Shown one piece after another: positions 8,724 to 18,990 of a DNA stretch of 64,000 nt (positions are counted from its first letter, which is position 1; every line of letters starts with the position of its first letter). The stretch is from Pseudomonas massiliensis. GTDB taxonomy: Bacteria > Pseudomonadota > Gammaproteobacteria > Pseudomonadales > Pseudomonadaceae. The stretch covers positions 434,001-498,000 of the forward strand of contig NZ_CCYK01000005.1 of the NCBI RefSeq assembly GCF_000826105.1, given 5' to 3'. The position numbers and the translations under genes are program-made. The notes beneath the pieces were generated by a model. It was not told where the DNA came from, did no database searches, and saw nothing but the letters and a program-made list of their open reading frames with translations.

Positions 8724-11609
8724 TCAAACAAGGGGTACACCTTCATTGCCACGTACGGCAAGCCAGTGCTGGAAGTCATCGGCGGCGACCGGGCGGCCTA
8801 CCAGGTAACCTTGCACTTCATCGCAGCCCTGGCCTTGTAGCACTTTCAACTGAACCTGGTTCTCGACGCCTTCAGCGGTGACTTGCAGGCCCAGGCCATG
8901 GGCCATGGTAATCACCGCCTGGGTGATGGCCGCATCAGCGCTGCTTTCCCCAAGCTCCTTGATAAAGGCCTGGTCGAGCTTTACGTAGTCCACGGGGAGA
9001 TGCTTGAGGTAGCTCAATGCCGAATAACCCGTCCCGAAATCATCGATCGCCAGCTTTATCCCCAATGCGCGCAGTTGGGTGAAGGTCGCCTGGATGCCGC
9101 TGAGGTTGTCCAGCCATTGGCTCTCTGTCAGTTCCAGTTCCAGTGCCTCAGGCGACAGCCCGCTTTCGGCGAGCACCTGTCGTATGAGCGTGACCAGGTT
9201 GCCATAACGCAGTTGATGCCCGGAGAGATTGACTGACATGCGCAGCTCACCGAAACCCTGCCGTTGCCATTCCCTAGCCTGTCGGCAGGCGGTGCGTAAT
9301 ACGAATTCGCCGATCGCAGTGATCAACCCGGTTTCCTCGGCCAATTCTATGAAAGTGTCTGGGCCGATCAGGCCGCGTTGTGGATGGCGCCAGCGGATCA
9401 GCGCCTCCACCCCGCCCACTACCTGGCTGCGCAGGTCCAGCTTGGGTTGATAGAAGACTTCCAGCTGGCCAAGCTCCAGCGCGCGACGCAATTGGTGCTC
9501 GAGTTGCAGGCGATCATGGGCATGCCCCTGCATATTCTCGGTGAAGAACTGGAACCCGTCGCCGCCCAATCGCTTGGCCTGCTGCCTGGCAATGTCTGCC
9601 TGTCCCAGCAACAAGGCCCCCTCCCGGGCCGTATCGGGCAGCATGCTGATACCGATCGAAGCCGTCAGCGTGAGATCGTGCTCATTGAGGTGAAGCGGTG
9701 CGCGGATTTTGGTCAGCAGACGCGTGGTCATTCGGATCAGCCCGGAGAGGCTCGTATAGGCATCGAACAGTACCGCGAATTCATCGCCACCCAGTCGGGC
9801 GACCGTATCGGCCTCAGGCAACGCGGCGCAGATGCGCTTGGCGATCTGGCGCAAGGCCTGGTCGGCCATATCGTGGCCGAGACTGTCATTGAGCAGTTTG
9901 AAACGATCCAGGTCGATATAGAGCAGGGCCAGGCTGCGTCCGTTGTGGCGGGCCCGCTGGCTGGCATCATGCAGGCGCTGGCGGAACAGGCTGCGGTTGC
10001 CCAGGCCGGTCAACTCATCATGGTAGGTCAGGTAGTGAAGGCGCTCTTCCGAAGCGCGCCGGGAAGACAGGTCCGAACAGAACACCACGACCCGGCTGAG
10101 CACCCCGTGGCCATCGAGAATAGGGCTGACCTGCAACCATTGCGGGTAAAGCTCGCCATTGTGTCGAGCTTCGACCAATTCTCCTTGCCAGCCGCCTCGC
10201 TCCAGGAGGGCCTGGTGTACTTGAGGAAATTGGCGCCGCAGGTCGCGGCTGCATGGCAATTCCAGCAGTGCCTGGCCAATGCAGGCAGAACCTGGATACC
10301 CAGTGATGCGCGTGAAGGCCTGATTGACGGCCAGTATGGTGAATTCGGGATCGAGCACCACGATGCCTTCGCTCATGGCTTCGAACACAGTGGCAGCCAA
10401 TCGCTGCTGTTCCTGCTGCTCCTTCACCGCGGTGATGTCACGCCGGGTACCGAGCATGCGCAGCACGCGACCACTAGCCGTGCGCTCCACCGCCCGGCCT
10501 CGATCCTCTACCCATAGCCAACGGCCATCACTGTGGCGGATCCGGTACTCGACGCAGTAATCCTCAGTGCGCCCTTTCAGGTGGTCGATCAACCTACGCT
10601 TCAGTGCAGGCACGTCGTCCGGATGCAAGCGTGGCCTCAGGTGCTTGAGCAGAACAGGCCTGTCCTGCTGGGCGATGCCGAACAGCCGCTCGAGCTCGGT
10701 GTGATGCACTTCGTCCGTTCGCAGGTCCCAGTCCCACATGCCCAGCTCGCTGGCTTCCAATGCCAACGCCAGGCGAGCCTGGCTTTTGCTCAGAGCCTGG
10801 TTGGCCTGGTCCAATTGTCGGCTGCGCTGCGCGACACGTTCTTCGAGGGTTGCCTGAACCGCGCGCAGGGCCTGCTCGGCAGCGCTTCGCCGCTCCATCT
10901 CTTCGCTCATTTCACTGTTCAGGCGTGAGATCAGCCGTTGCTCCTCGCGCAGGCTCGCGATCAACGCCTGGTTCTGGAAACGCCGAAGCAGGCTACGCTC
11001 GATAAGGCGATTGACCTGCCAGGCAACGATGCACAGCGACCCGAGCAGCATGAGCCCCAGCCAGGCCCAACCACGTTGGTGAGGGCCTTCATGGATAAAC
11101 AGCCAGAGGATGGGCGGCACCAGGCAGGGCAGTACAAAGCTGAGGAAAGCAGTGAAACTGACGGCATAGGCGATGCTGGCCGATAAGGCGGCCGCCCCAA
11201 GCAGGCCAAAGATCCAGGCCTGCTGCAAGAAACTCTCGAAAGGCTCCAGCACGATGGCAGCGCCGGCCAGGGTCAGGCCACTGGCCGCCGAGCCCAGCAG
11301 GAACATTCGTCGCCACAACGGCGCGGCCTGGCGTTCCGGCATTGAAGAGTCGAAGGCTGCCACCTGGATGACCCGCAAGGCTACCAGCGTCATCAGCCAG
11401 CCCAGCCAGACACTGACCAGAACATGATGGCCGGGTGTCCATAGCAGCCAGGAGCAGATGAGACCGGTGAGCAGCATCAACAAGGTAGGCACCAGCGAGC
11501 CCTGATATAACAGGCGCGTGCGCTCCACCGCCAGACTGGCGGAAAAATCGGTGTCCAGGACGCCTTGTAAGGGCGCAGACCGCTCAACGGAACGGTATAC
11601 GAAGGCCAT
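8724..11609 (-). CDS. Membrane GGDEF/EAL cyclic-di-GMP protein with PAS domains
   Basis: 961 residues from ATG 11609; a GTG at 11654 would add 15, and neither start has a strong binding site. The N-terminus holds about six hydrophobic segments (residues 30-210), then a coiled-coil stretch with [25 protein letters not shown]-type PAS domain ([11 protein letters not shown]) and a second PAS ([22 protein letters not shown]) follow. The GGDEF domain keeps [14 protein letters not shown], and the EAL domain keeps [25 protein letters not shown] and KLDQAFI. Both catalytic motifs are intact, so it could make and degrade c-di-GMP. It resembles the protein encoded beside uvrD in P. aeruginosa. Confidence 0.93.
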   Translation of the reverse strand: MAFVYRSVERSAPLQGVLDTDFSASLAVERTRLLYQGSLVPTLLMLLTGLICSWLLWTPGHHVLVSVWLGWLMTLVALRVIQVAAFDSSMPERQAAPLWRRMFLLGSAASGLTLAGAAIVLEPFESFLQQAWIFGLLGAAALSASIAYAVSFTAFLSFVLPCLVPPILWLFIHEGPHQRGWAWLGLMLLGSLCIVAWQVNRLIERSLLRRFQNQALIASLREEQRLISRLNSEMSEEMERRSAAEQALRAVQATLEERVAQRSRQLDQANQALSKSQARLALALEASELGMWDWDLRTDEVHHTELERLFGIAQQDRPVLLKHLRPRLHPDDVPALKRRLIDHLKGRTEDYCVEYRIRHSDGRWLWVEDRGRAVERTASGRVLRMLGTRRDITAVKEQQEQQRLAATVFEAMSEGIVVLDPEFTILAVNQAFTRITGYPGSACIGQALLELPCSRDLRRQFPQVHQALLERGGWQGELVEARHNGELYPQWLQVSPILDGHGVLSRVVVFCSDLSSRRASEERLHYLTYHDELTGLGNRSLFRQRLHDASQRARHNGRSLALLYIDLDRFKLLNDSLGHDMADQALRQIAKRICAALPEADTVARLGGDEFAVLFDAYTSLSGLIRMTTRLLTKIRAPLHLNEHDLTLTASIGISMLPDTAREGALLLGQADIARQQAKRLGGDGFQFFTENMQGHAHDRLQLEHQLRRALELGQLEVFYQPKLDLRSQVVGGVEALIRWRHPQRGLIGPDTFIELAEETGLITAIGEFVLRTACRQAREWQRQGFGELRMSVNLSGHQLRYGNLVTLIRQVLAESGLSPEALELELTESQWLDNLSGIQATFTQLRALGIKLAIDDFGTGYSALSYLKHLPVDYVKLDQAFIKELGESSADAAITQAVITMAHGLGLQVTAEGVENQVQLKVLQGQGCDEVQGYLVGRPVAADDFQHWLAVRGNEGVPLV

Positions 11610-11761
11610 AGGCTTATTCTTGTCAGACCCGTCGGATGCCTTGGCAGCATACACAACTTTCAGGCCATGGCGGCAGTGCTCGGTAACTGGAACCCATCTG
11701 GCCGCCGCCCGGTCGTAAGCCGCGTTTGCCGTGGCCTATACCGCCGTCCTAGAATGCGGCC

Positions 11762-13948
11762 ATGCACGATGACCTCTCCTTACTGCTCAATTCCCTCAAC
11801 GATGCTCAACGCCAGGCGGTCGCCGCCGCGGTTGGGCGTCAGTTGGTCCTGGCGGGCGCCGGCTCTGGCAAAACCCGCGTACTGGTTCACCGCATCGCAT
11901 GGTTGATGCAGGTGGAACATGCCTCTGCGCATTCCCTGTTGGCGGTGACCTTCACCAACAAGGCCGCGGCGGAGATGCGTCACCGCATCGAACAGCTCAT
12001 TGGGGCCAGCCCCGCCGGCATGTGGGTCGGGACCTTCCACGGCCTGGCACATCGCCTCCTGCGCGCTCACTGGCAGGAAGCCAGGCTCAAGCAGAGCTTC
12101 CAGATTCTCGATGGGGACGACCAGCAGCGGCTGGTCAAGCGAGTGATCCGCGAGCTTGGCCTGGATGAGCAACGCTGGCCGGCCCGCCAGGCGCAGTGGT
12201 TCATCAATGGGCAGAAAGACGAAGGCCTTCGTCCGCAGCATATCCAGCCCAATGGCGACCTCTTCCTGGCAACGATGCGTAGTATCTACGAAGCCTACGA
12301 GGCCGCCTGCGAGCGTGCGGGGGTGATCGACTTCTCCGAGCTTCTGTTGCGCGCGCTGGACCTCTGGCGTGACCACCCCAGCCTGCTGGAACACTACCAG
12401 CGGCGTTTCCGTCATGTGCTGGTCGACGAATTCCAGGATACCAACGCCGTTCAGTACGCCTGGCTGCGGCTGCTGGCCAAGGGCGGACAGAGTCTGATGG
12501 TGGTGGGCGACGATGACCAGTCCATCTATGGCTGGCGCGGCGCGCGCATCGAAAACATTCGCCAGTACACCACTGACTTCCCGGACGCCGAGCTTATCCG
12601 CCTGGAGCAGAACTACCGCTCTACCGCCGGCATCCTCAATGCCGCCAACGCATTGATCGCCAATAACAGCGGCCGACTGGGAAAGGAACTCTGGACCGAA
12701 GGCGGCGATGGCGAGCCGATCAGCCTGTATGCGGCCTATAACGAGCACGACGAAGCCCGTTACGTGGTGGAAACCATCGAGAGCGCGCTCAAGACTGGCC
12801 TGGCGCGCAGCGAGATCGCCATTCTTTACCGTTCCAACGCCCAATCGCGGGTCTTGGAAGAAGCCTTGCTGCGCGAACGCATTCCCTATCGGATCTATGG
12901 CGGGCAGCGCTTCTTCGAGCGTGCCGAAATCAAGAACGCCATGGCCTACCTGCGACTCCTGGATGGGCGGGCCAACGATGCCGCGCTTGAGCGGGTCATC
13001 AATGTCCCGCCACGAGGCATTGGCGAAAAAACCGTGGAAGCCATCCGCGCGCATTCCCGCCAGGCCCAGGTTTCCATGTGGGAAGCGATTCGCCAATTGG
13101 TGGCGAACAAAGGCGTGACGGGACGAGCGGCCAACGCGCTCCAGGCATTCATGGACCTCATCGAGGACCTGGCGGCCCGCACCGAAACCATGCCCTTGCA
13201 TGTGATGACCCAGACGGTCATCGAGCATTCGGGGCTGATCGTTTACCACCAGGAAGAAAAAGGCGAAAAAGGCCAGGCCCGGGTAGAAAACCTCGAGGAA
13301 CTGGTCAGCGCCGCGCGCAACTTCGAAAACGGCGACGGAGAAGAAGACCTCAGCCCTCTGGCCGCTTTCCTGGGACACGCCTCGCTGGAGGCCGGCGACA
13401 CCCAGGCCGAGGAGCACGAAGACAGCATCCAGCTGATGACGCTGCATAGCGCAAAGGGTCTGGAATTCCCCTATGTGTTCCTGGTGGGGCTCGAAGAAGG
13501 GTTGTTCCCCCACAAGATGAGCCTGGAAGAACCTGGCCGGCTCGAGGAAGAAAGGCGCCTGGCTTACGTCGGCATTACCCGAGCCATGCAGCAGCTGGTG
13601 ATGACTTATGCCGAGACGCGACGCCTGTACGGGAGCGAAACCTATAACAAGGTCTCTCGCTTCGTGCGGGAAATCCCTGCGAACCTGCTCAAGGAAGTAC
13701 GTCTTTCCAACAGCGTGAGCCGGCCATTCGGTGCGCCTGCCAAGCCTAATATCGGCAATATCTTCGGTCAGGCCGGTATTCCCGACACGGTGTTCAACCT
13801 TGGCCAGCGCGTTCAGCACGCGGTGTTCGGCGAAGGGGTGATCCTCAACTTCGAAGGCGCAGGTGCCCAGGCTCGGGTACAGGTCAACTTCGAAGAAGGC
13901 AGTAAGTGGCTGATGCTTGGCTACGCCAAGCTGGTTCCGCTGGACTGA
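11762..13948 (+). CDS. uvrD: DNA helicase II (UvrD)
   Basis: 728 residues, typical of UvrD. Superfamily 1 motifs in order: Q-motif LNDAQRQAV, Walker A AGAGSGKTRVLVHRI, Ia TFTNKAAAEMRHRI, Walker B VLVDEFQDTN, III VVGDDDQSIYGWRGA, IV LEQNYRS, V LMTLHSAKGLEFPYVFLVG, VI EERRLAYVGITRA. It unwinds DNA during nucleotide-excision and mismatch repair. The C-terminal tail (FNLGQRVQHAVFGEGVILNFEGAG) is the conserved UvrD Tudor-like segment. It is divergent from the GGDEF/EAL gene and followed by an inverted-repeat element. Confidence 0.96.
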   Translation: MHDDLSLLLNSLNDAQRQAVAAAVGRQLVLAGAGSGKTRVLVHRIAWLMQVEHASAHSLLAVTFTNKAAAEMRHRIEQLIGASPAGMWVGTFHGLAHRLLRAHWQEARLKQSFQILDGDDQQRLVKRVIRELGLDEQRWPARQAQWFINGQKDEGLRPQHIQPNGDLFLATMRSIYEAYEAACERAGVIDFSELLLRALDLWRDHPSLLEHYQRRFRHVLVDEFQDTNAVQYAWLRLLAKGGQSLMVVGDDDQSIYGWRGARIENIRQYTTDFPDAELIRLEQNYRSTAGILNAANALIANNSGRLGKELWTEGGDGEPISLYAAYNEHDEARYVVETIESALKTGLARSEIAILYRSNAQSRVLEEALLRERIPYRIYGGQRFFERAEIKNAMAYLRLLDGRANDAALERVINVPPRGIGEKTVEAIRAHSRQAQVSMWEAIRQLVANKGVTGRAANALQAFMDLIEDLAARTETMPLHVMTQTVIEHSGLIVYHQEEKGEKGQARVENLEELVSAARNFENGDGEEDLSPLAAFLGHASLEAGDTQAEEHEDSIQLMTLHSAKGLEFPYVFLVGLEEGLFPHKMSLEEPGRLEEERRLAYVGITRAMQQLVMTYAETRRLYGSETYNKVSRFVREIPANLLKEVRLSNSVSRPFGAPAKPNIGNIFGQAGIPDTVFNLGQRVQHAVFGEGVILNFEGAGAQARVQVNFEEGSKWLMLGYAKLVPLD

Positions 13949-13953
13949 CACTA

Positions 13954-14040
13954 CGGCTTATCAAGGAAACTTCCTACAGCTAAAAGCCTCAGTCCCTACA
14001 TGGGCAGGTTAGCTGCTGTAGGAAATTTCCGTAAAAGCCG
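13954..14040. repeat. 87-bp inverted-repeat element after uvrD
   Basis: The gap after uvrD holds two arms of about 26 bases: 13954-13981 and 14011-14040. Both outer ends read CGGCTT when each is read inward, and the inner parts match as GGAAA(C/T)TTCCTACAGC with one mismatch. Each arm contains its own small palindrome (GGAAATTTCC on the right). No T tract follows. It looks like a short mobile or REP-like repeat rather than a plain terminator. Confidence 0.55.
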
Positions 14041-14121
14041 GAAACACTCTCTCGCTAGCTATGCCCCCTACTGGCGTGCAACATGGCCAGTGCTACGTCC
14101 ATTAGACATGGGAATGCCTTC

Positions 14122-14976
14122 ATGCAACGTTTTCTAAGCATCGCCATGGCGCTTTGTCTCAGCCTCACGCTGAGCCTGGATGCCAATGCCGCCAAACGCT
14201 TTGGCGGTGGTAAATCGTTAGGCGCGGCGCCGACACACCAGACCCGCCAGGCCGCCCCCTCTCAACCAGCCGCCACCACCCCGGCACAGCCCGGTCGCGC
14301 ACCCGGCGCGCCTAGCGGTGCTTCCCGCTGGCTTGGCCCGCTCGCCGGTATAGCCGCAGGCGGCCTGCTGGCCTCCATGTTCATGGGCGATGGCTTCGAG
14401 GGCTTCCAGTTCCTGGACTTCCTGCTGCTGGCCCTGGTTGCCTTCGTGATCTTCCGCTTCATCTCTTCTCGTCGCCGCAAGCAGCAGCCGCAGATGGCGA
14501 TGGCGGGGCATCCGGCCTACCAGCGTGAGGCCTACCAGGCACCTCAAGCCCAGTCGCCCTTTGGCGCGGGTGCGGCCACTCAGGCGCGCCCTGTCATCCA
14601 GGCACCGGCGTGGTTCAATGAACAGAGCTTCCTGGCCGCGGCACGTGAGCACTTCATGACCCTGCAGCAGCATTGGGATGCCAACGAGATGGACAAGATC
14701 TCCGAGTATGTCACTCCGCAGATGTTGCAATTCCTGCGTCAGGAACGGGCATCCTTGGGCGACGGCTACCAGTCCACCTATATCGATAACCTGTCCGTGC
14801 AACTGGATGGCGTCGATGATCGCTCTGATCGCACCATCGCGACCCTGACCTTTACCGGTGTTTCCAAGGATTCCCGCTTCGATAAAGGCGAAGCCTTCAG
14901 CGAGAGCTGGAACATGGAACGCCAGCAGGGCGAGAACCAGCCTTGGCTGATTGCCGGTATCCGTCAGAACGGTTGA
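14122..14976 (+). CDS. Tim44-like domain protein with signal peptide
   Basis: 284 residues from ATG 14122, chosen because it begins a clean signal peptide (MQRFLSIAMALCLSLTLSLDANA). A Gly/Ala/Pro/Gln-rich linker follows, then a hydrophobic segment (WLGPLAGIAAGGLLASMFMG) and a second one (FLDFLLLALVAFVIFRFIS). The C-terminal 140 residues (FLAAAREHFMTLQQHWDANEMDKISEYVTPQML) match the Tim44-like fold, shared with mitochondrial Tim44 and bacterial envelope proteins. The role in Pseudomonas is not established; an inner-membrane protein with a periplasmic domain is likely. A strong terminator follows 27 bases after the stop. Confidence 0.85.
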   Translation: MQRFLSIAMALCLSLTLSLDANAAKRFGGGKSLGAAPTHQTRQAAPSQPAATTPAQPGRAPGAPSGASRWLGPLAGIAAGGLLASMFMGDGFEGFQFLDFLLLALVAFVIFRFISSRRRKQQPQMAMAGHPAYQREAYQAPQAQSPFGAGAATQARPVIQAPAWFNEQSFLAAAREHFMTLQQHWDANEMDKISEYVTPQMLQFLRQERASLGDGYQSTYIDNLSVQLDGVDDRSDRTIATLTFTGVSKDSRFDKGEAFSESWNMERQQGENQPWLIAGIRQNG

Positions 14977-15003
14977 AACAAGCGTGGTACGCCACTCGGC
15001 ACC

Positions 15004-15036
15004 AAAACCCCGGATATTCTCATCCGGGGTTTTGCT
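15004..15036 (+). terminator. Rho-independent terminator after the Tim44-like gene
   Basis: AAAACCCCGGAT pairs with ATCCGGGGTTTT across a 6-base loop, and the T-rich stretch TTTTGCTTTT follows. A-rich sequence on the left makes it usable in both directions. It separates the Tim44-like gene from the SMI1/KNR4-like gene. Confidence 0.9.
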
Positions 15037-15104
15037 TTTCAGGCTATGAATTAGAATCTCTTGAGCAACTCCGCTCAACGTGTCGAAGCCATAGGTCTGT
15101 CATC

Positions 15105-15512
15105 GTGGAAGAAGTCATCGAACAACTCCGGGAAGCCAACGAACCCGTCCCTGTCCCGCTAGAGCTACCCGACGAGGACCTTCTGGTCGAAATCGAGGAA
15201 CAGCTGTTCATCAACATTCCTTTTGTATTCAAGGAATTCCTCCTTACCGTGAGCGACGTGGTATATGGCAGCCTGGAGCCTGTAACCGTTACAGACCCGC
15301 AGTCTCATACCTATCTCCCGGAAGTCGCCGCGAATGCCTGGGACGCTGGCGTTCCACGCGACCTCATTCCGCTGTGCCAGGATGGCGAAGATTATTACTG
15401 CGTCGAAGAGGACGGCACTGTCGTCCTCTGGAGCGGTGATGAAGAGCTGGTTACCGAAGACAGCTGGGAATCCGTATGGCATTGGGCAAGGGACGTGTGG
15501 CTGGAAAGCTGA
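15105..15512 (+). CDS. SMI1/KNR4-like (SUKH) protein
   Basis: 135 residues from a GTG at 15105. The frame extends further upstream, but that part runs through the terminator and the end of the previous gene, so the shorter start is preferred. An N-terminal acidic helical stretch (EEVIEQLREANEPVPVPLELP) leads into the SUKH core (DLLVEIEEQLFINIPFVFKEFLLTVSDVVYGSLEPVTV, RDLIPLCQDGEDYYCVEEDGTVVLWSG, WESVWHWARDVWLES). SUKH proteins are often immunity proteins against contact-dependent toxins, but this one stands alone with no toxin nearby and is probably a conserved Pseudomonas housekeeping member. It converges with the antiporter gene. Confidence 0.8.
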   Translation: MEEVIEQLREANEPVPVPLELPDEDLLVEIEEQLFINIPFVFKEFLLTVSDVVYGSLEPVTVTDPQSHTYLPEVAANAWDAGVPRDLIPLCQDGEDYYCVEEDGTVVLWSGDEELVTEDSWESVWHWARDVWLES

Positions 15513-15530
15513 ACGCCCCTCGTGGACGCT

Positions 15531-17285
15531 TCAATGCCCGCTAGGGCTGTCCAGAGTCTCCATCAGGGCTGCCTGCATGCGGGCATGGATGCGAATCAGC
15601 CAGCGCCAGAACAAGATAGCGAAGATCGACACTGCCAGCGCAACCACTATCAACATTTCCCGGGTAGGCAAAATACTGGCCGAGAGCGCGGCAAGCAGTA
15701 AAAGGACCAGACCCAGGAATATGACCGGTATGACCTGGGCCATGATCCCTCTCACCCGATCGGTATGCCGCCCCGCCAACTGAGGCCTTACGCCTGCCTC
15801 GGCAAGCAACAGGGATAATGCCCCCAGCTTTCGATAGGCGGCCACCAGGAACGGCATGGACAGGATGAGGGCCGCGGCGCAGAGCACCCCTTTCTGACCC
15901 TCATCCCCCGTTATCCAAGGTGACAACCATTGCCCGATAGGGCCGGCGAAGTGGGCCAAACTCAGGAAGATAGCAACGACAAGCGCCAGGTTGACTCCCA
16001 CATGCATCAGAATGCGGCGCACCATGGCCGCCAGGGCTGCCCGCTCACCTTCAAGACGGATACCCCGCAGCCACTCACCATAGGTACCGAATACCCGTGC
16101 CAGCGGCATGGGCACCCAGCGCGCCAAGTGCAAGGCGAAGGGGTCGGCCCAGCGAATCAGATAGGGGGTAAGCAAGGTGGTAATGGCCGATACCGCCACG
16201 GCCACTGGATAAAGGAAGTCGCTGGTCACCTGCAGGGTCATGCCCAAGGCGGCTATGATGAAGGAGAATTCGCCGATCTGGGACAAGCCCATGCCAACGC
16301 GCAGAGATGTTCGTCCATCATTGCCGGCCAGGAAGGCGCCGAGGCTGCAGGAGACGACTTTGCCGATCACCACGGCCGCGGTGATCGCCAGGATAGGGCC
16401 GGCGTATTCTACCAGTACCTTGGGCTCGATCATCAGCCCGATAGCCACGAAGAAAATGGCGCTGAAGGTATCTCTCAGCGGCTCGACCAGTCGCTCGATC
16501 TTTCGCAACTGAGCGGATTCGGCCATGATCGCGCCGATGAGAAACGCCCCCAATACCATGCTGTAGCCCAGCTTGACCACCAGCAGGCAAAAGCCGAAAC
16601 ACAGGCCCAGCACAACGACGAGCAGCATTTCATCGCTATTGGCCTTGGCGACGTAGCCAAGCAAGCGAGGCACCAGCAGGATGCCTACCACTAGGGCCAC
16701 GACCATGAACAGGCCTAGTTTGCCGACCGTGGCCGCCACTTCTCCAGAACTGACGGTGCCACTGACGGCAATACCGGAGAGCAAGGCAATGATGCCGATG
16801 CCCAGAATGTCTTCAACGATCAACACTCCGAAGATCAACTGGGCAAAGCGCTGATGTTTCATGTTGAGATCATTCAGAGCCTTCACGATGATGGTGGTGG
16901 AAGAAATGGCCAGGATTGCCCCCAGGAACAGTGCATCCATGGTGCCCCAGCCAAAGGCATGGCCGATTTCATAACCCACCCAGACCATCAGGGTAATTTC
17001 CAGTAGGGCAGCTACGAAGGCCGTGGCGCCAACCTTGAAGAGTTTGCGCAGGCTGAATTCCAGCCCCAGGGAGAACATCAGGAACACCACCCCCAGTTCT
17101 GCCAGGGTCTTGATGGTTTCCTCGTCATGGATGAAGCCGAACGGCGGCGTGTGCGGGCCGATAATGAACCCGGCGGCGATATAGCCCAACACGACCGGCT
17201 GCTTCAAGCGATGGAAGATAACCGTTACGATGCCGGCGACCAGCATGATGACTGCCAGGTCTTGTATAAAGGCAATGGCGTGCAC
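15531..17285 (-). CDS. CPA2-family cation:proton antiporter (KefB-like, without TrkA-N domain)
   Basis: 584 residues, mostly hydrophobic, with about 12 membrane segments. CPA2 signatures are present: QPVVLGYIAAGFIIGPHTPP near the N-terminus, LAELGVVFLMFSLGLEFSLRKL, ILAISSTTIIVKAL, and LIFGVLIVEDILGIGIIALLSG. The 'VEDILGI' segment carries the acidic residue expected in the ion path. Classic KefB and KefC have a C-terminal NAD-binding TrkA-N domain, which is absent here; the C-terminus instead has more membrane helices. Likely role: K+ or Na+ exchange for protons at the inner membrane. The transported ion is unknown. Confidence 0.88.
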   Translation of the reverse strand: MHAIAFIQDLAVIMLVAGIVTVIFHRLKQPVVLGYIAAGFIIGPHTPPFGFIHDEETIKTLAELGVVFLMFSLGLEFSLRKLFKVGATAFVAALLEITLMVWVGYEIGHAFGWGTMDALFLGAILAISSTTIIVKALNDLNMKHQRFAQLIFGVLIVEDILGIGIIALLSGIAVSGTVSSGEVAATVGKLGLFMVVALVVGILLVPRLLGYVAKANSDEMLLVVVLGLCFGFCLLVVKLGYSMVLGAFLIGAIMAESAQLRKIERLVEPLRDTFSAIFFVAIGLMIEPKVLVEYAGPILAITAAVVIGKVVSCSLGAFLAGNDGRTSLRVGMGLSQIGEFSFIIAALGMTLQVTSDFLYPVAVAVSAITTLLTPYLIRWADPFALHLARWVPMPLARVFGTYGEWLRGIRLEGERAALAAMVRRILMHVGVNLALVVAIFLSLAHFAGPIGQWLSPWITGDEGQKGVLCAAALILSMPFLVAAYRKLGALSLLLAEAGVRPQLAGRHTDRVRGIMAQVIPVIFLGLVLLLLAALSASILPTREMLIVVALAVSIFAILFWRWLIRIHARMQAALMETLDSPSGH

Positions 17286-17493
17286 TGCGGCCTCCTTCAG
17301 ATGTTAAATAGGCCTTACCCTAACATCCGTGGGAAAGGGTTCCGGTCTTCGGCAATATGCCGAAATGAAGTAGTAGTAGGAAATCGCTGAAATAGCGGTA
17401 CCGGTGACGTAGCCCACGGCAGTTGCGTCAGCAGTATTCACCCAAGCGGCGGCGCGAGATCGCCTTCCTGAATTTCACACCGTGAGCCTTCTT

Positions 17494-17979
17494 ATGGAAC
17501 CTGGAAACGCCCAGTTGACGATGACCGTCCTGATGACCCCGGATATGGCCAACTTTTCCGGCAATGTTCACGGCGGCACGCTGCTGAAGTATCTGGACGA
17601 AGTGGCTTATGCCTGCGCCAGCCGCTACGCAGGCCGCTATGTGGTCACTCTGTCAGTGGATCAGGTGATCTTCCGCGAACCTATTCATGTGGGCGAGCTG
17701 GTTACCTTCCTGGCATCGGTGAACTACACCGGCAATACATCCATGGAGGTAGGCATCAAGGTGGTAACCGAAAACATCCAGCAACGTAGCGTTCGGCACA
17801 CCAACAGCTGCTTCTTCACCATGGTAGCCATGGATGACAACCGCCGCGCGGTGCCAGTACCACCGCGCACGCCCCAGACCAGCGAGGAAAAGCGCCGCTT
17901 CGCGCAGGGCAAACAACGGCGGCAGATTCGCCAGGAGCTGGAGCAGCGATACCAGGAGCTCAAGGCGGACGGTATCTGA
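17494..17979 (+). CDS. Acyl-CoA thioesterase (YciA-like hotdog fold)
   Basis: 161 residues from ATG 17494; the in-frame GTG at 17482 is possible, but GTGAG there is better read as the binding site. The N-terminus MEPGNAQLTMTVLMTPDMANFSGNVHGGTLLKYLDEVAYACA contains the hotdog catalytic region (N-x-x-G-x-V-H-G-G, then L-D-E with the acidic catalytic residue). VTLSVDQVIFREPIHVGELV is the conserved second strand pair. It hydrolyses acyl-CoA to free acid and CoA in the cytoplasm, probably as a homohexamer. The charged C-terminal helix (SEEKRRFAQGKQRRQ) is typical of this subgroup. It converges with pdxY with a 22-base gap. Confidence 0.9.
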   Translation: MEPGNAQLTMTVLMTPDMANFSGNVHGGTLLKYLDEVAYACASRYAGRYVVTLSVDQVIFREPIHVGELVTFLASVNYTGNTSMEVGIKVVTENIQQRSVRHTNSCFFTMVAMDDNRRAVPVPPRTPQTSEEKRRFAQGKQRRQIRQELEQRYQELKADGI

Positions 17980-18001
17980 AGCTGACCGCCGCCGCGTGAG
18001 G

Positions 18002-18874
18002 TCAATGCGTCAAGGGGGTCGCCTGAAAGGTTACTCGTGGATGGGCAATACGATCCTGGGCACGTACCAGCTGTAGCTCGTAGCTGGCACAAGCCTGGGT
18101 TTCCAGCATGACCTCATGTACCGCGGCGGCCGTGAACTCGAAGGCAGCCACTGGGCTGTCGCCCAGAAGCAGACGGGAGAGAAACAGCCCGGATGTCAGG
18201 TCCCCTACACCAACGGGCTGGCGGGGAAAGGCAAGCAACGGACGGCGCAGGTGCCAGGTGTGCGTAGGGGTCGCGAGCAGCATCTCGAAGTCGCTCGCCT
18301 GCTTGGCACGGTAAGCCAGGTGCTTGACCATGACCATACCCGGCCCACGGTCGAGTAGGCTCCGGGCCATCTGCACGCACTCTTCGAGGGTATCGGCCGT
18401 GCGGCCGGTAAAGGTATTGAGCTCCAGCTGGTTCGGGCACAGCAGGTCTGCCCTGGGCAACGCCTCGGTCAGTAGGAAGTCGGTGACTTCGGGCGCTACC
18501 ACGCAGCCTTTTTCGGCATGCCCCATTACCGGGTCGCATAGGTACAGTGCGCGAGGATTGGCCGACTTCACTGCCGCCACTGCCTGCATGATCGCCTCGC
18601 CCTGGTCTGCGCTGCCCAGATAGCCGCTCAGTACCGCATCGCAATTACCCAGCTCGCCGATAGCCCCGATACCCTCGACCAGTTGAGGAATCTGCCTTGC
18701 CGGCAGCACGTCGCCTTTCCAGTGGCCATACTGGGTATGGTTGGAGAACTGAACGGTATTGAGAGGCCAGACGTTGACGCCAAGCCGTTGCATGGCAAAA
18801 ACCGCCGCGCTGTTACCCGCATGGCCGAAGACCACATGAGATTGGATGGCGAGCAGATGAGGGGTGCGTTTCAT
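18002..18874 (-). CDS. pdxY: Pyridoxal kinase PdxY
   Basis: 290 residues, normal for PdxY. Visible motifs: [44 protein letters not shown] at the N-terminus, LCDPVMG, and [13 protein letters not shown]. The ribokinase-family anion hole and catalytic aspartate lie in [12 protein letters not shown]. It phosphorylates pyridoxal to pyridoxal 5'-phosphate with ATP in the vitamin B6 salvage pathway. It stands alone on the minus strand, divergent from a small membrane protein with a 116-bp shared upstream region. Confidence 0.95.
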   Translation of the reverse strand: MKRTPHLLAIQSHVVFGHAGNSAAVFAMQRLGVNVWPLNTVQFSNHTQYGHWKGDVLPARQIPQLVEGIGAIGELGNCDAVLSGYLGSADQGEAIMQAVAAVKSANPRALYLCDPVMGHAEKGCVVAPEVTDFLLTEALPRADLLCPNQLELNTFTGRTADTLEECVQMARSLLDRGPGMVMVKHLAYRAKQASDFEMLLATPTHTWHLRRPLLAFPRQPVGVGDLTSGLFLSRLLLGDSPVAAFEFTAAAVHEVMLETQACASYELQLVRAQDRIAHPRVTFQATPLTH

Positions 18875-18990
18875 TGAGGATTCCGGCGCATCAAAGGCTG
18901 ATTCAGATGTCTAATATTGCGTGAAAAGCGCGCTGTACGACAGACCGGGCAGGCAGTTAAGCTGCATGAGTCCTGATGGAGCCTTCGTCG

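Noticed and set aside
11780..13951. Long open frame (723 codons) antisense to uvrD
   Set aside because: It mirrors uvrD in a GC-rich genome. uvrD carries all helicase motifs, and the antisense translation has no recognisable domain or binding site.
14218..15078. 286-codon minus-strand frame opposite the Tim44-like gene
   Set aside because: It runs through the terminator at 15004 and lies opposite a gene with a signal peptide and known domain.
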